From JAJPXC01 sp964510535 (lineage in GTDB: Bacteria; Bacteroidota; Bacteroidia; Bacteroidales; Muribaculaceae): DNA of 50,369 bases. Where the stretch lies: positions 1-50,369 of the forward strand of contig CAZECG010000016.1 in NCBI GenBank assembly GCA_964510535.1, read 5' to 3'. The translations under genes and the position numbers were made by a program. Under the pieces are notes generated by a model, which was not told the DNA's origin, did no database searches, and was given only the letters and a program-made list of their open reading frames with translations. Positions 32,762 through 41,427 of this stretch are shown here, one piece after another (position 1 is the first letter of the stretch; each line of letters begins with the position of its first letter).

Positions 32762-35125
32762 TCAACGGCTAACTTCCAGGGTGAACGAGGTGCCTTTGAG
32801 CGAGAGGGGGAGCGTGAGAGTGCGAGCTTTTCGATTATAGGCTGTGCGCACCTTTTTGCCGTCGACGGTCACGGCTTTAGGAGCCGCTCCGATTCCGTGA
32901 AGCACCATGGTGATGTCGCGTTTGTCGGGCATTCCGGCATAGCTCCCGGCTATTTTCATCTCGACTTTGATTTGTGAGGGTGTCGCGTCGCCGCTGAAAA
33001 GCAGCAGGGCATATTCCTTGTTCTCAAGCGATTTGGTCGATTGGCGGTCATCCTCGAAGATATATCCGTTTGACCGTCCCTCGACGGGGTAGTAGTTGAC
33101 GGTGTAGCGGGCCGGGTTGTAGTCGCCGGTGTTGCCCATCTTGTATTCGGCCATGGGGATGAATGAGCCGGCTTTGACAAACAGAGGGAGCGTCGCAAGT
33201 GGTGCGGCATAGTCGATGGTGTCGCCGCCGTTGAACACGCGTGAGTCGTCGTTATAGTCAATCCACTGTCCGTCGGGGATGATGACTTTGCGCGAGGTCG
33301 CGCCCCGGGTCATAACGGGTGCTACCATGACGCTCGCCCCCCACAGGTATTGGTCGTCGATGTCGTCGTAACGGTTGTCGCCCGAGTAGAAGTTGAGCGG
33401 GCGCACCATTGGCAACCCCAAGTTGGCGTTTTCTGATGCGAGTGTGTAGTTGTAGGGTAGCCAGCGGTAGCGGTCGATTACAATTTGTTTCAGGATTTTC
33501 TCCTGCTCCGGGTAGCGGAACGGCTCGGCTACCTGCTGGGCGTGGGTGCGCAGTATGGGCGAGAACAGTCCGAGCTGGCACCAGCGCACATAAAGTTCGG
33601 GGTCGACCGGGTTTTCGGGGTCAACGGCGAACCCGCCCACGTCGTGGCTCATATATCCCAGTCCGCTGAGGCCGGAGTTGAGCATTATGGTGACTTGGGG
33701 TTGCAAGCCGCCCCAGGAGCGTGACACGTCGGTCGACCAGGGGAACACGCTGTAACGCTGAAGGCCGGTGGTGCCTCCGCGCATCATCGTCATCAAGCGG
33801 GTGTCGGGATATTTTTCTTTGTAAAGGTCATAGATGATTTCGCTCCAATCGTTGCCATACTGGTTGTGGTATTCGCGTGTGGTCAGGCCGTTGGCATGGC
33901 GCCCTGTTTCGGGGTGCACTTCAGGCTCGCCGAGGTCGCCCCACCAGCCGCCTACACCGTCGTCGGTGAGCTGTCCGTAACGCTCGGAAAGCCATTGGCG
34001 GGTGTCGGGGTTGGCCACGTCAAACATTCCGCCGTGTCCCACCCAGATTGTCACCGGCTGAACGCCTCCGGTCGAGTCTTTGACCATCATCCCTTTGGCT
34101 GCGAGTTCGTTGTAGTTGTCTAACCCGCGGCCGTTTTGCAGTATGTAGGGTTGTGAGATGGTGACGGTGTTGACCCCGCGTTTCTTCAGGTCGGCGAGCA
34201 TCTTTTTATGGTCGGGCCACTGCTCTTTGTCCCATGTGAGCCGCCCCATATCTTCCTCTTTGCCATACCAATACAGGTCGAGCACGACACCATCCACGGG
34301 GTAGCCTTTCATCTTCAGGGTGTCAATCACGCCGATAGTCTCGGCTTGGGTCTTGTAGCCGTATTTGGATGTGATGTAGCCGAGGGCCCAGAATGGTGGG
34401 AGCGACTGGCGGCCGGTGAGCTTCGACAGTTGGGTCGTGAGCGACGCGAGGTTGTCGTTGTCGCCCTTGATGAAGTAGTATGAGATGGGCGAGCGGCCCT
34501 CCGTGATATACTCGATGGGGTTTGACATCACCATCTCGGCGGCTGCGAAATCATCGAAAACCACCGCGTAGCCGTTGCTTGACAGGAACAGCGGCATGGT
34601 TATGTTCATTTGCGAGATGCGGGGCTCACCTTTGACATAGCCGTAGTTTTGTTTGTTGTACATCACTAAGGTGTCGCCTGCGAGGTTGAAGGAGTGGCCG
34701 CGCTCGCCGGCTCCGTAGAACGAGCCGCCCACGCTTGTGTAGAGTTGCAGTTTCTGCTTGCCGTCGGCCGTTGTGCGCAGGCCGTTGTCGGCTATTGAAC
34801 GGTTCGCGCCGCCCGAGATTGTCACCTCTCCGGTTTTGGCGTTGAGCGTGGCTGTTACTCCCGCCTGAGTGACTATGTCGGTCAGATTGCCTACCGTCAT
34901 GGCTTTCCCTTTGAAATCGGCGGCTTCGAGCACCGCCGCGCGCGACGCGGGAATTTCAGCCCCTTTAGGTGCGTTGGTCACTTTGATGATGTTGTCGGTT
35001 ATGACTGTGACGGTTACTTCGCGCCCTGAGTCGGTCGTGGCTTTAAACACGCCGGGTGCCGCCACCATTGACAATCCGGGAATAACGGTCAAGGCTGCCG
35101 CCAGCAGTGAATGATATTTTCCCAT
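32762..35125 (-). CDS. Glycoside hydrolase family 31 enzyme (alpha-glycosidase)
   Basis: The 787-residue protein has a signal peptide (MGKYHSLLAAALTVIPGLSMVAA) and the GH31 layout: N-terminal beta domain, TIM barrel with insert, proximal and distal C-terminal beta domains including DUF5110. The catalytic nucleophile is the Asp of WWGDLGEPE (about residue 396) and the likely acid/base the Asp of WSTDVSRSW (about residue 464). ALGYITSKYGYKTQAE and VDGVVLDLYWYG are family markers. The variant WGDLGEPE (rather than WxDMNE) occurs in several subgroups, so alpha-glucosidase, alpha-xylosidase or another specificity cannot be decided. Periplasmic or surface location is expected. It lies in a run of housekeeping genes, not in a polysaccharide locus. 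Confidence 0.93.
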   Translation of the reverse strand: MGKYHSLLAAALTVIPGLSMVAAPGVFKATTDSGREVTVTVITDNIIKVTNAPKGAEIPASRAAVLEAADFKGKAMTVGNLTDIVTQAGVTATLNAKTGEVTISGGANRSIADNGLRTTADGKQKLQLYTSVGGSFYGAGERGHSFNLAGDTLVMYNKQNYGYVKGEPRISQMNITMPLFLSSNGYAVVFDDFAAAEMVMSNPIEYITEGRSPISYYFIKGDNDNLASLTTQLSKLTGRQSLPPFWALGYITSKYGYKTQAETIGVIDTLKMKGYPVDGVVLDLYWYGKEEDMGRLTWDKEQWPDHKKMLADLKKRGVNTVTISQPYILQNGRGLDNYNELAAKGMMVKDSTGGVQPVTIWVGHGGMFDVANPDTRQWLSERYGQLTDDGVGGWWGDLGEPEVHPETGRHANGLTTREYHNQYGNDWSEIIYDLYKEKYPDTRLMTMMRGGTTGLQRYSVFPWSTDVSRSWGGLQPQVTIMLNSGLSGLGYMSHDVGGFAVDPENPVDPELYVRWCQLGLFSPILRTHAQQVAEPFRYPEQEKILKQIVIDRYRWLPYNYTLASENANLGLPMVRPLNFYSGDNRYDDIDDQYLWGASVMVAPVMTRGATSRKVIIPDGQWIDYNDDSRVFNGGDTIDYAAPLATLPLFVKAGSFIPMAEYKMGNTGDYNPARYTVNYYPVEGRSNGYIFEDDRQSTKSLENKEYALLLFSGDATPSQIKVEMKIAGSYAGMPDKRDITMVLHGIGAAPKAVTVDGKKVRTAYNRKARTLTLPLSLKGTSFTLEVSR

Positions 35126-35159
35126 AGCGAGGTATTAAATTGTTATGTAAGACTTAGAA

Positions 35160-35768
35160 TCATTGTTTCGCCGATTGGGCCATCTTAAAGATGTATTTGC
35201 CTATGATGTCAAACTCGATGTTGACTTTTGTGCCGGGCACGATATTCTTGAAATTGGTGTGTTCGTAGGTGTAGGGTATGATGGCTACCCGGAAACTGTC
35301 GTGCTGTGAGTCGCACACGGTCAGGCTCACGCCGTTGACGGTTACCGAGCCTTTCTCGACGGTGACATAGCCTTTGGCTACCATCTCGGGGTCGGCGGAA
35401 TAGCGGAACTTATAGTATCGGCTCCCGTCAACCTCTTCCACGCTTTCACACATGGCTGTGCAGTCGACGTGGCCTTGCACGATATGCCCGTCAAGCCGCC
35501 CGTTCATCACCATGCAGCGTTCCACATTGACTAAGTCGCCGGGCTTTAGGTCGCCTAAGTTGCTGCGCTCAAGCGTTTCCTGAATAGCGGTCACTGTGTA
35601 GCGTCCGTCGGCAATCGAGACCACTGTCAGGCATACGCCGTTGTGTGCCACTGACTGGTCTATTTTCAACTCGTCGACAAAGCTGCATTCAATCGTGAGA
35701 TGGATGTTGCCGTTGTCGCGCTTGACGGCGGCTACTGTCGCCGCTTCTTCAACTATTCCAGAGAACAT
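35160..35768 (-). CDS. ribE: Riboflavin synthase, alpha chain
   Basis: The 202-residue enzyme converts two 6,7-dimethyl-8-ribityllumazine molecules to riboflavin. It starts MFSGIVEEAATV as the family does and has two lumazine-binding repeats: VAHNGVCLTVVSI with LGDLKPGDLVNVERCM in the first, and VTVNGVSLTVCD with NFKNIVPGTKVNIEFDIIGKY in the second. The length is normal. No FMN riboswitch is seen. It lies in the minus-strand run recF-DUF721-thioesterase-ribE-GH31. Confidence 0.96.
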   Translation of the reverse strand: MFSGIVEEAATVAAVKRDNGNIHLTIECSFVDELKIDQSVAHNGVCLTVVSIADGRYTVTAIQETLERSNLGDLKPGDLVNVERCMVMNGRLDGHIVQGHVDCTAMCESVEEVDGSRYYKFRYSADPEMVAKGYVTVEKGSVTVNGVSLTVCDSQHDSFRVAIIPYTYEHTNFKNIVPGTKVNIEFDIIGKYIFKMAQSAKQ

Positions 35769-35780
35769 ATATCGGGGTTG

Positions 35781-36290
35781 TTATTGGTTAGGGGTTGATG
35801 TCTTGTCTTTTTGTGGGTGGAGGTCGCGGCCCTCGTAGGTCGAGAGCGCGTCAATCCATTCGTCGGCTATCTCGGTGGAGTGGCCGGTGCGGGGGTCGAA
35901 ACCGGCCATGATGGTCGACCCGACACATTTCACTTGGCCGGTGACGAAGTTGAAGATGCGTTGCTCAAGTTTGAAGCTGTGGAGCGATACGCTCGCGACC
36001 GTGGTGGCCACGGCGAGCGGTTCGTCGAGAAAAGCCGGGGCATAGTAGTCACACGTCAGATGGACCACCACGATGCCTATGTTGTGCCAGTCTATCTTCC
36101 CTTTCATGACGTCGCTGAAATAGCGCGTCTTGCCCAAATCCATGAATGTAAGGTACACATTATTGTTGAGGTGGCCTTGCATATCTATGTCGTTGAAACG
36201 TGTCTGGAGCTGAACTGTGTGGAAAAACGGCAGTTGCGGTTCCGGCACTCGCGGATTGGCCGACGGGGGGAATTGTATCGGGGTTCTCAT
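35781..36290 (-). CDS. 4HBT-family acyl-CoA thioesterase
   Basis: The 169-residue protein carries the hotdog-fold thioesterase pattern VQLQTRFNDIDMQGHLNNNVYLTFMD, with the catalytic-site Asp of DIDMQGHLNN, and later ERLP-like hydrolase features (VGSTIMAGFDPRTG). It would hydrolyse acyl-CoA (or acyl-ACP) thioesters in the cytoplasm. It starts 15 nt after the DUF721 stop codon and ends 12 nt before ribE, so co-transcription is likely. The C-terminal tail is charged (HPQKDKTSTPNQ). Substrate is unknown. Confidence 0.88.
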   Translation of the reverse strand: MRTPIQFPPSANPRVPEPQLPFFHTVQLQTRFNDIDMQGHLNNNVYLTFMDLGKTRYFSDVMKGKIDWHNIGIVVVHLTCDYYAPAFLDEPLAVATTVASVSLHSFKLEQRIFNFVTGQVKCVGSTIMAGFDPRTGHSTEIADEWIDALSTYEGRDLHPQKDKTSTPNQ

Positions 36291-36305
36291 CTCGAAAATT
36301 GCGGT

Positions 36306-36596
36306 TTAATGGATTATTATCTCGGTGATTACGTTTGAACCGACGGCGCGGTTTAGCTCCTCGGCGATGTGGGAGCGCATAAACTGAAGCTCCCCTTTCA
36401 GCGGCCCTGACGCGATGTAGACATGAAGTTTCCCGTGGTCCACATGGCGGCGGGTGGTGTAGCGGTTTACTCCCGGCCCGACGACTTCGGGCCACAGGTA
36501 GCACGCCTGTTGCTCGCGGAAGGTGTCGGTCAGCGATGTCTCCCGGAGGGCTTCCTCTATTATGCGGTTCAGTATTTTAGGCTCTGTGCGTTTCAT
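36306..36596 (-). CDS. DUF721 / DciA-like protein
   Basis: From the ATG at 36594-36596 the product is 96 residues, beginning MKRTEPKILNRIIEEAL; a longer start at 36650 is inside recF and rejected. DUF721 proteins include DciA, the ancestral loader of the replicative helicase DnaB, and typically sit beside recF. Visible are TFREQQACYLWPEVVGPGVN and the later basic stretch KLHVYIASGPLKGELQFMRS. The start codon overlaps the recF stop by four bases (ATGA), showing translational coupling. A role in DNA replication is inferred from the family and position. Confidence 0.88.
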   Translation of the reverse strand: MKRTEPKILNRIIEEALRETSLTDTFREQQACYLWPEVVGPGVNRYTTRRHVDHGKLHVYIASGPLKGELQFMRSHIAEELNRAVGSNVITEIIIH

Positions 36597-37699
36597 TCGG
36601 TCAGCGTTGTGGGGTGGATTGGTGTGAAACGCCCGCGCTCCACCTCCCACAGGCGGTAGTCGCCTCCCATGCGGCTCATGATTTCGTCGAGGTGGTCGCG
36701 GTTGGTGTCGGTGACGAAAATCTGCCCTATGCTGTCGCGGCGCGCTATCTCCATGATGCGTTCCACGCGCGTGGAATCGAGCTTGTCGAAAATGTCGTCG
36801 AGCAGCAAGAGCGGCTTCAGCCCGCTGTGCTGCCTCAAAAACTCATACTGCGCAAGCCTGAGAGCCACTGTAAACGTCTTGCACTGGCCTTGCGAGGCTA
36901 CTCTGCGCGCCGGCATCGACGCTATCTCCATCGACAGGTCGTCGCGGTGTGGCCCCACGCTTGTGTGCCCGGCTATCTCGTCGTGGCGGCGCGCCTGGTC
37001 GAGAAGGCGGTCGAGTGGGAGTTGTGGCCGTTGGTAGGTCAATGCCACCGGCTCTCCGTCGCCGGCTATCAGTCCGTAATACTCTTCAAAAATTGATTGC
37101 AGCCGCTCTGCCCATCTGTGGCGTGCGTCGGTGATGTAGCCTGCGCTGATTGTCATGGTTAGCTCCACCGCCTCATAGAGAGTGTGGTCTACGATGTGTT
37201 CGCGCAGCAGTTTGTTACGTTGCTCCAGCGCGCGCCCGTAGCGAATCAGGTGGTCTAAATAGAGGGTGTCGCTTTGCGATATCACTTGGTCCATCAGGCG
37301 TCGCCGTTCATCGCTCGCTCCGGTAATCAGGTCGCTGTCGCGGGGCGACACTATCACCAAGGGGAACGACCCTATGTGTTCGCTCAGCCGCTGATACTCC
37401 TTCCCTTTGCGCTTGAAACTCTTGCGCTTGCCGACGGTCAGCCCCGCTGTGATTTCCTCTTTCGCGCCGCGCCGTTCGTAGACCCCTCTGAGCATGGTGA
37501 AGTTCTCTCCGCGGCTGATGACCATCGAGTCGGTCACGCCGTTGAAACTCTTGCAGAAACTGAGATAGTAGACGGCATCGAGCAGATTGCTTTTCCCCAT
37601 GCCGTTTCGCCCGAGGAATCCGTTGATTTTCGGAGAAAATTCAAGCTCGGCCTCAGGTATGTTTTTGTAGTTCACTATCGACAGTTCGCGCAATACCAT
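36593..37699 (-). CDS. recF: DNA replication and repair protein RecF
   Basis: The 368-residue SMC-like ATPase helps load RecA at single-strand gaps. The Walker A loop is GFLGRNGMGKSNLLDAVYYLSF (about 28-46; key residues GxxGxGKS), the signature lies in the region ASQGQCKTFTVALRLAQYEFL, and Walker B with the D-loop is LLLLDDIFDKLD. The start MVLRELSIVNYKNIPEAELEF is standard. A -7 box TAACTTTG lies at 37707-37714 on the minus strand, only 7 nt upstream of the ATG, so the leader is very short. Confidence 0.96.
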   Translation of the reverse strand: MVLRELSIVNYKNIPEAELEFSPKINGFLGRNGMGKSNLLDAVYYLSFCKSFNGVTDSMVISRGENFTMLRGVYERRGAKEEITAGLTVGKRKSFKRKGKEYQRLSEHIGSFPLVIVSPRDSDLITGASDERRRLMDQVISQSDTLYLDHLIRYGRALEQRNKLLREHIVDHTLYEAVELTMTISAGYITDARHRWAERLQSIFEEYYGLIAGDGEPVALTYQRPQLPLDRLLDQARRHDEIAGHTSVGPHRDDLSMEIASMPARRVASQGQCKTFTVALRLAQYEFLRQHSGLKPLLLLDDIFDKLDSTRVERIMEIARRDSIGQIFVTDTNRDHLDEIMSRMGGDYRLWEVERGRFTPIHPTTLTE

Positions 37700-37818
37700 G
37701 ACAATGCAAAGTTACAAAATTGCCGCGTCATTATCGCTCGAGCGTCTGAGAAGTCTGCGGTCATTTTCGCTCGTTTAACTGACGTTAGCGAATTTAAACA
37801 TAATTTAGGCGTGAAGAT

Positions 37819-37851
37819 TTGTTCACGGTTCAAAAAATAGCCTTACATTAG
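37819..37851 (+). promoter_or_regulatory. Promoter of the 461-residue secreted protein gene
   Basis: TTG at 37819-37821, a 22-nt spacer and TACATTAG at 37844-37851 (TTAG in place of TTTG). The leader to the ATG is about 75 nt. Confidence 0.5.
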
Positions 37852-37931
37852 CGGTGGAAAAAAGTTTCTGATGCCATTGATACACAAAACGGCTAAAAAT
37901 CAATTACTAACATAAAATTAATTAACGATTT

Positions 37932-39317
37932 ATGAAGAAAAATTTACTCCTTGGATGCGCCCTTTTGGCCGCTGGTACTTCATTCGCCGCAATCCCCGGT
38001 GACGGATGTACATACGAAGCTAAAGACGGTATCGAAATGCGAAGCATATGGTGCGCTTCACGCCTGATTAACCCCGACGCTTATAATAAAATTTTTGCCC
38101 CTGAAACAGGCCTTAATGGCGATAACGCTCGTCGTTGCTGCGCTTTGGACGGCAAAATCTATGTGACTGCCGCCGAAATAAAGAGTGAAGGCGAGGGCGA
38201 CGCTGCCAAAACAACTTATCCCGCATCGCTCGTTACGTTCGATTTGTTGACCGGTGAGTTTATCGACTCGAAGCCGCTTATGCTTGATGGATCGCAGATA
38301 GACGGTCAGTTGGCTGCTTTGAATATCGGTGTTGACGATTTCGGTCATGTATGGGTAACAGGTTACAACAGCGGTGCTGAAACCACTAAGATTCCTATCT
38401 ATGTTCTTGATGTGGAGACCGGTGTGTTGACATTGGCAGGTGAGCCTATCGAATGGCCTGCTGACGATGCCGCTTCACGCGCTCGTATCGACTTCAGCGA
38501 TGTTACTGGTGACGTTACCGGCGAACAGGCCGACGGTGTCTATGGCGCCGCAGGAGCTGCGACTACTTTCTGCTATCGTTTCGTTCGCGAACAGGGTTCA
38601 GCTACTTGGGAGCCCGGTATGGACGGTTATGCAGCTTGGCCCGGTGAAGATGTTCAAGTTTGGCCCGAAACCGCTGCAGCATGGGGCGACAACTCTACTC
38701 TCGTCTTCGCTGAAGGCACCTCAACAATGTTCTATGCCAACGGACGTAACACTCTTCCCACTTGCTACAGTTGCGAAGGCGGTCTGAGCGAGCTCATCGG
38801 TTCATTTGGTATGGCTGGCGAGGGTTGCTCTCCCGAAAAATCCGGTACAACCGGCGCATTTGAATTTGTTCTTGGCGACCATATGTATCTCGCATACGGT
38901 AACGCTCAGGGCGATGGAGGTGCAACTACTAAGATTTCTCGCATGGGTGGCGACGCTACCGGCGGAACATTCGAAGGTATGGAACTTATGTGGGATATGC
39001 CCGCAAATGGTGGCTATAGCGACATCACTAATGGTGGTCATGCTTTCCGCACTATGTATCCCGTTTATACAGAAGACGCTAACGGCAAGAAGGGCGTTTA
39101 CATCGTAAGCTTCTATTCTAAGACAGTCTTGGCTGTTTACTTGGTAGCCGAAGAAGGTTTCGAAGTAGCAGGTGTTAACGACATCGCTGTTGACAACGAC
39201 GTTAACGCTCCCGCTGAATACTTCAACCTCCAGGGCGTGAAGGTTAACAACCCCGCAAACGGTCTCTATATCGTGCGTCAGGGTAACAACGTAACCAAAC
39301 AATATGTTGTGAAATAA
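37932..39317 (+). CDS. Exported protein of unknown function with C-terminal sorting-like module
   Basis: The 461-residue protein has a signal peptide (MKKNLLLGCALLAAGTSFA). The middle has several repeats of beta-strand blocks with short loops (GKIYVTAAEIKSEGEGD, HVWVTGYNSGAETTK, HMYLAYGNAQGDGG), suggesting a beta-propeller; I do not recognise a named family. The C-terminus PAEYFNLQGVKVNNP...VRQGNNVTKQYVVK is the module shared with two other exported proteins here. Codons favour T- and C-ending sets (GGT, GCT, CGT, AAC) more than the neighbours, as in highly expressed genes. It has its own promoter and a strong terminator. A structural or surface-binding role is plausible but unproven. Confidence 0.75.
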   Translation: MKKNLLLGCALLAAGTSFAAIPGDGCTYEAKDGIEMRSIWCASRLINPDAYNKIFAPETGLNGDNARRCCALDGKIYVTAAEIKSEGEGDAAKTTYPASLVTFDLLTGEFIDSKPLMLDGSQIDGQLAALNIGVDDFGHVWVTGYNSGAETTKIPIYVLDVETGVLTLAGEPIEWPADDAASRARIDFSDVTGDVTGEQADGVYGAAGAATTFCYRFVREQGSATWEPGMDGYAAWPGEDVQVWPETAAAWGDNSTLVFAEGTSTMFYANGRNTLPTCYSCEGGLSELIGSFGMAGEGCSPEKSGTTGAFEFVLGDHMYLAYGNAQGDGGATTKISRMGGDATGGTFEGMELMWDMPANGGYSDITNGGHAFRTMYPVYTEDANGKKGVYIVSFYSKTVLAVYLVAEEGFEVAGVNDIAVDNDVNAPAEYFNLQGVKVNNPANGLYIVRQGNNVTKQYVVK

Positions 39318-39342
39318 TCGCAATCAATTGATTATAACGACA

Positions 39343-39380
39343 GATAAAAAAAGACCGGCATCAGCCGGTCTTTTTTTATC
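39343..39380. terminator. Bidirectional terminator between convergent genes
   Basis: A perfect 17-bp palindrome: GATAAAAAAAGACCGGC and its complement around ATCA. T runs lie on both strands, so it can serve both the 461-residue protein gene and the minus-strand operon ending at 39393. Confidence 0.9.
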
Positions 39381-39392
39381 TGTATAATCGGT

Positions 39393-40064
39393 CTATTTCA
39401 AGAATCGGTACTCACGTTGCGGCAAGTTGCGGTTTGCGATATGGATGGTGACACCCTCGCAAGTCGTCTGCTCCCATAGAGAGTCTATGTCAAATGCGGC
39501 GTAATAGTTACGGTCGAAACTCTCCACCGGCTGTTGCAGTTGATGCACTAAATACAGGTCGGGGACAGGGTTGCCGGCAGTGGATTCATCGAGCAGCATC
39601 ATGAAAGTGCGGGGCGAGGGGTCGTAGGTGAGCTTGCAGCGCAGGTCTATTTTGTTTCCCGCTCGCCAGATGCTTATGAGATAGACCTCATCTTTGTCCC
39701 ATTCGGGGAAATCGGCTATATCGCCTTTCACGAGTGTGGAGTTGTTGATGGCGTAGTATGAGCGCAGGTTGATGTCGCCCGAACGCCCTGCATCGCCCCC
39801 GTCGGCCATGGTGTAGGTCGCCAACAGGCTCTCCCCGATTTTTATGCGTGAGAGGTCGACCTGTGCGCCCGGGGCGTTTAGGATGATGTCGGGTGACTTT
39901 TCACGGTAAATCGCGAATGTTGACCCTGACGGTGTCGATGCCGTCAGTTCGACGATGTCGCTGATTACGGGTGTCTGAGGCCCCGGGTCATCATCATCGC
40001 CGCATCCTGTCGCAATCATAGCGATAACGATAGCGGGAGTCGCGCGGAATTTAAGTGATTTCAT
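39393..40064 (-). CDS. NigD-like lipoprotein
   Basis: The 223-residue product has a lipoprotein signal (MIATGC, lipidated C21) followed by an acidic stretch. The pattern of an N-terminal OB-like beta domain (GESLLATYTMADGGDAGRSG), then DEVYLISIWRAGNKIDLRCKLTYDPSPRTFMML and a C-terminal DLYLVHQL segment resembles the NigD family of Bacteroidetes lipoproteins. The assignment is moderate. The start overlaps the end of the ABC ATPase gene by 14 bp on the same strand, indicating coupling. Confidence 0.65.
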   Translation of the reverse strand: MKSLKFRATPAIVIAMIATGCGDDDDPGPQTPVISDIVELTASTPSGSTFAIYREKSPDIILNAPGAQVDLSRIKIGESLLATYTMADGGDAGRSGDINLRSYYAINNSTLVKGDIADFPEWDKDEVYLISIWRAGNKIDLRCKLTYDPSPRTFMMLLDESTAGNPVPDLYLVHQLQQPVESFDRNYYAAFDIDSLWEQTTCEGVTIHIANRNLPQREYRFLK

Positions 40065-40728
40065 TTCGTGTGATAATCTCGGTTATTTGCCCGTCTTTCA
40101 TGTTGATTATGCGGTCGGTATCGGTGGCAAGCGATTGGTCGTGTGTGACTATTACGAATGTCTGACCGAAGTCGCGCCGCAAATCAAAAAACAGCCGGTG
40201 GAGTTCATCGCGGTTACGGCTGTCGAGGCTGCCCGACGGTTCGTCGGCGAGAACCACGCGGGGCGAGTTGACCAAGGCGCGCGCCACGGCGGCGCGTTGG
40301 CGTTCGCCCCCCGACAATTGTGAGGGGCGGTGGGCGGCGCGTTGCGATAAACCCAAATAGTCTATGAGTTCAGTGGCGCGGTTTGAGGCGTCGCGGTGTG
40401 ACGCGCCCCCGATTAGAGCGGGCATCATCACGTTTTCGAGCAAGCTGAACTCGGGTAGAAGCTGGTGAAACTGGAACACAAAGCCGATGTTGCGGTTGCG
40501 AAACCGCGCCAGTCGGTTGTCGTTCATCTCAAAGATGTTGTCATCGCCATATTTTACTGTACCCGTGTCGGGTCGGTCAAGCGAGCCGAGAATTTGGAGC
40601 AGAGTGGTCTTTCCGGCTCCGCTGGGACCGACTATCGATACAATTTCTCCCTGTCGGATGTCGAGGGACACATCCCTCAGCACCCGCAGGGAGTCGTAGC
40701 TCTTGTTGATGCCTGACGCTACTATCAT
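40051..40728 (-). CDS. LolD-like ABC transporter ATPase
   Basis: From the ATG at 40726-40728 the protein has 225 residues; an apparent upstream extension is a frame of the Cys-rich tail of the next gene. Motifs are complete: Walker A GPSGAGKTTL, Q-loop near FVFQFHQLLPEFSL, signature LSGGERQR, Walker B VVLADEPSGSLD and the switch histidine in VIVTHD. The form with QFHQLLPEF is typical of the MacB/LolD group that works with FtsX-like permeases on lipoproteins or peptides. No permease gene is adjacent, so the partner lies elsewhere or the complex is not LolCDE. Confidence 0.92.
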   Translation of the reverse strand: MIVASGINKSYDSLRVLRDVSLDIRQGEIVSIVGPSGAGKTTLLQILGSLDRPDTGTVKYGDDNIFEMNDNRLARFRNRNIGFVFQFHQLLPEFSLLENVMMPALIGGASHRDASNRATELIDYLGLSQRAAHRPSQLSGGERQRAAVARALVNSPRVVLADEPSGSLDSRNRDELHRLFFDLRRDFGQTFVIVTHDQSLATDTDRIINMKDGQITEIITRNEIT

Positions 40729-40735
40729 ATCGGTT

Positions 40736-41326
40736 TCAATTGCAACCGCAGCCACAGGAGTCGTCACCGCATGATTTACCGTCGCCGCAGCCACAGCCGT
40801 CGCCGCAACTGTCGCTGTTACAGCCACAGCCGCAGCCGCCGGCGGGTTTAAGCTCCTCGGGGGTGGCTTCGCGAACAGCGATGATTTTGCCCTTGAACCT
40901 CACATCTTTTCCGGCGAGAGGGTGGTTGAAGTCCATGGTGACCTTGTCGGCTGTGACTTCTGTCACAAGACCGTTGATGCGGTAACCGTCAGCGGTCATC
41001 ATAGGCACGAGCGCGCCTTTCTTGATGTGTTCGTCGTCAAATTTTCCGTCGACGATAAAAATCTTGCGGTCGAGGGTGGCAATCTGCTCGGGGTCACGGG
41101 GGCCAAACGCTTCCTCTGCCTTGACTTTCACGTCAAACTCACCGCCGACCGACAGACCTTCGATAGCTTTCTCCAATGGGATAATCATGCCGCGGGTGAC
41201 TCCGAACACAATCTTTTCGGGGTCGTCGGCATCGGTCTGGTGCACGAGCTTTTCGTTGCCGTCAGGGGTTACCTCATAGAGGTCATAGCCAAGTTCCACA
41301 TATTTTCCGGGTTGAATAGTTTCCAT
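40736..41326 (-). CDS. slyD: FKBP-type peptidyl-prolyl isomerase, SlyD-like, with Cys-rich tail
   Basis: From the ATG at 41324-41326 the protein has 196 residues starting METIQPGKYVELGYDLYEV. The FKBP core is split by the IF chaperone insert (about 70-130) as in SlyD. After about residue 163 the tail contains many Gly-Cys pairs with Asp and Ser (GCGCGCNSDSCGDGCGCGDG), a likely metal-binding segment; E. coli SlyD has a comparable His/Cys tail for nickel. It is 7 nt upstream of the ABC ATPase gene and probably co-transcribed. A role in protein folding with metal storage or delivery is inferred. Confidence 0.92.
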   Translation of the reverse strand: METIQPGKYVELGYDLYEVTPDGNEKLVHQTDADDPEKIVFGVTRGMIIPLEKAIEGLSVGGEFDVKVKAEEAFGPRDPEQIATLDRKIFIVDGKFDDEHIKKGALVPMMTADGYRINGLVTEVTADKVTMDFNHPLAGKDVRFKGKIIAVREATPEELKPAGGCGCGCNSDSCGDGCGCGDGKSCGDDSCGCGCN

Positions 41327-41427
41327 ATCAAATATTATTGTTTTTAATGTTACTAACTTGTTGATTAACAAACATCGTGCCAAAACGGTTTGTCGTATAA
41401 AAACTGTTGTCTGCCGATGCGTCGCGT

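Noticed and set aside
40740..40830. N-terminal extension of the LolD-like ATPase rich in Ala, Val and Thr
   Set aside because: It is a frame of the Gly-Cys repeat in the upstream SlyD gene. The ATG at 40726-40728 gives a standard ABC start.
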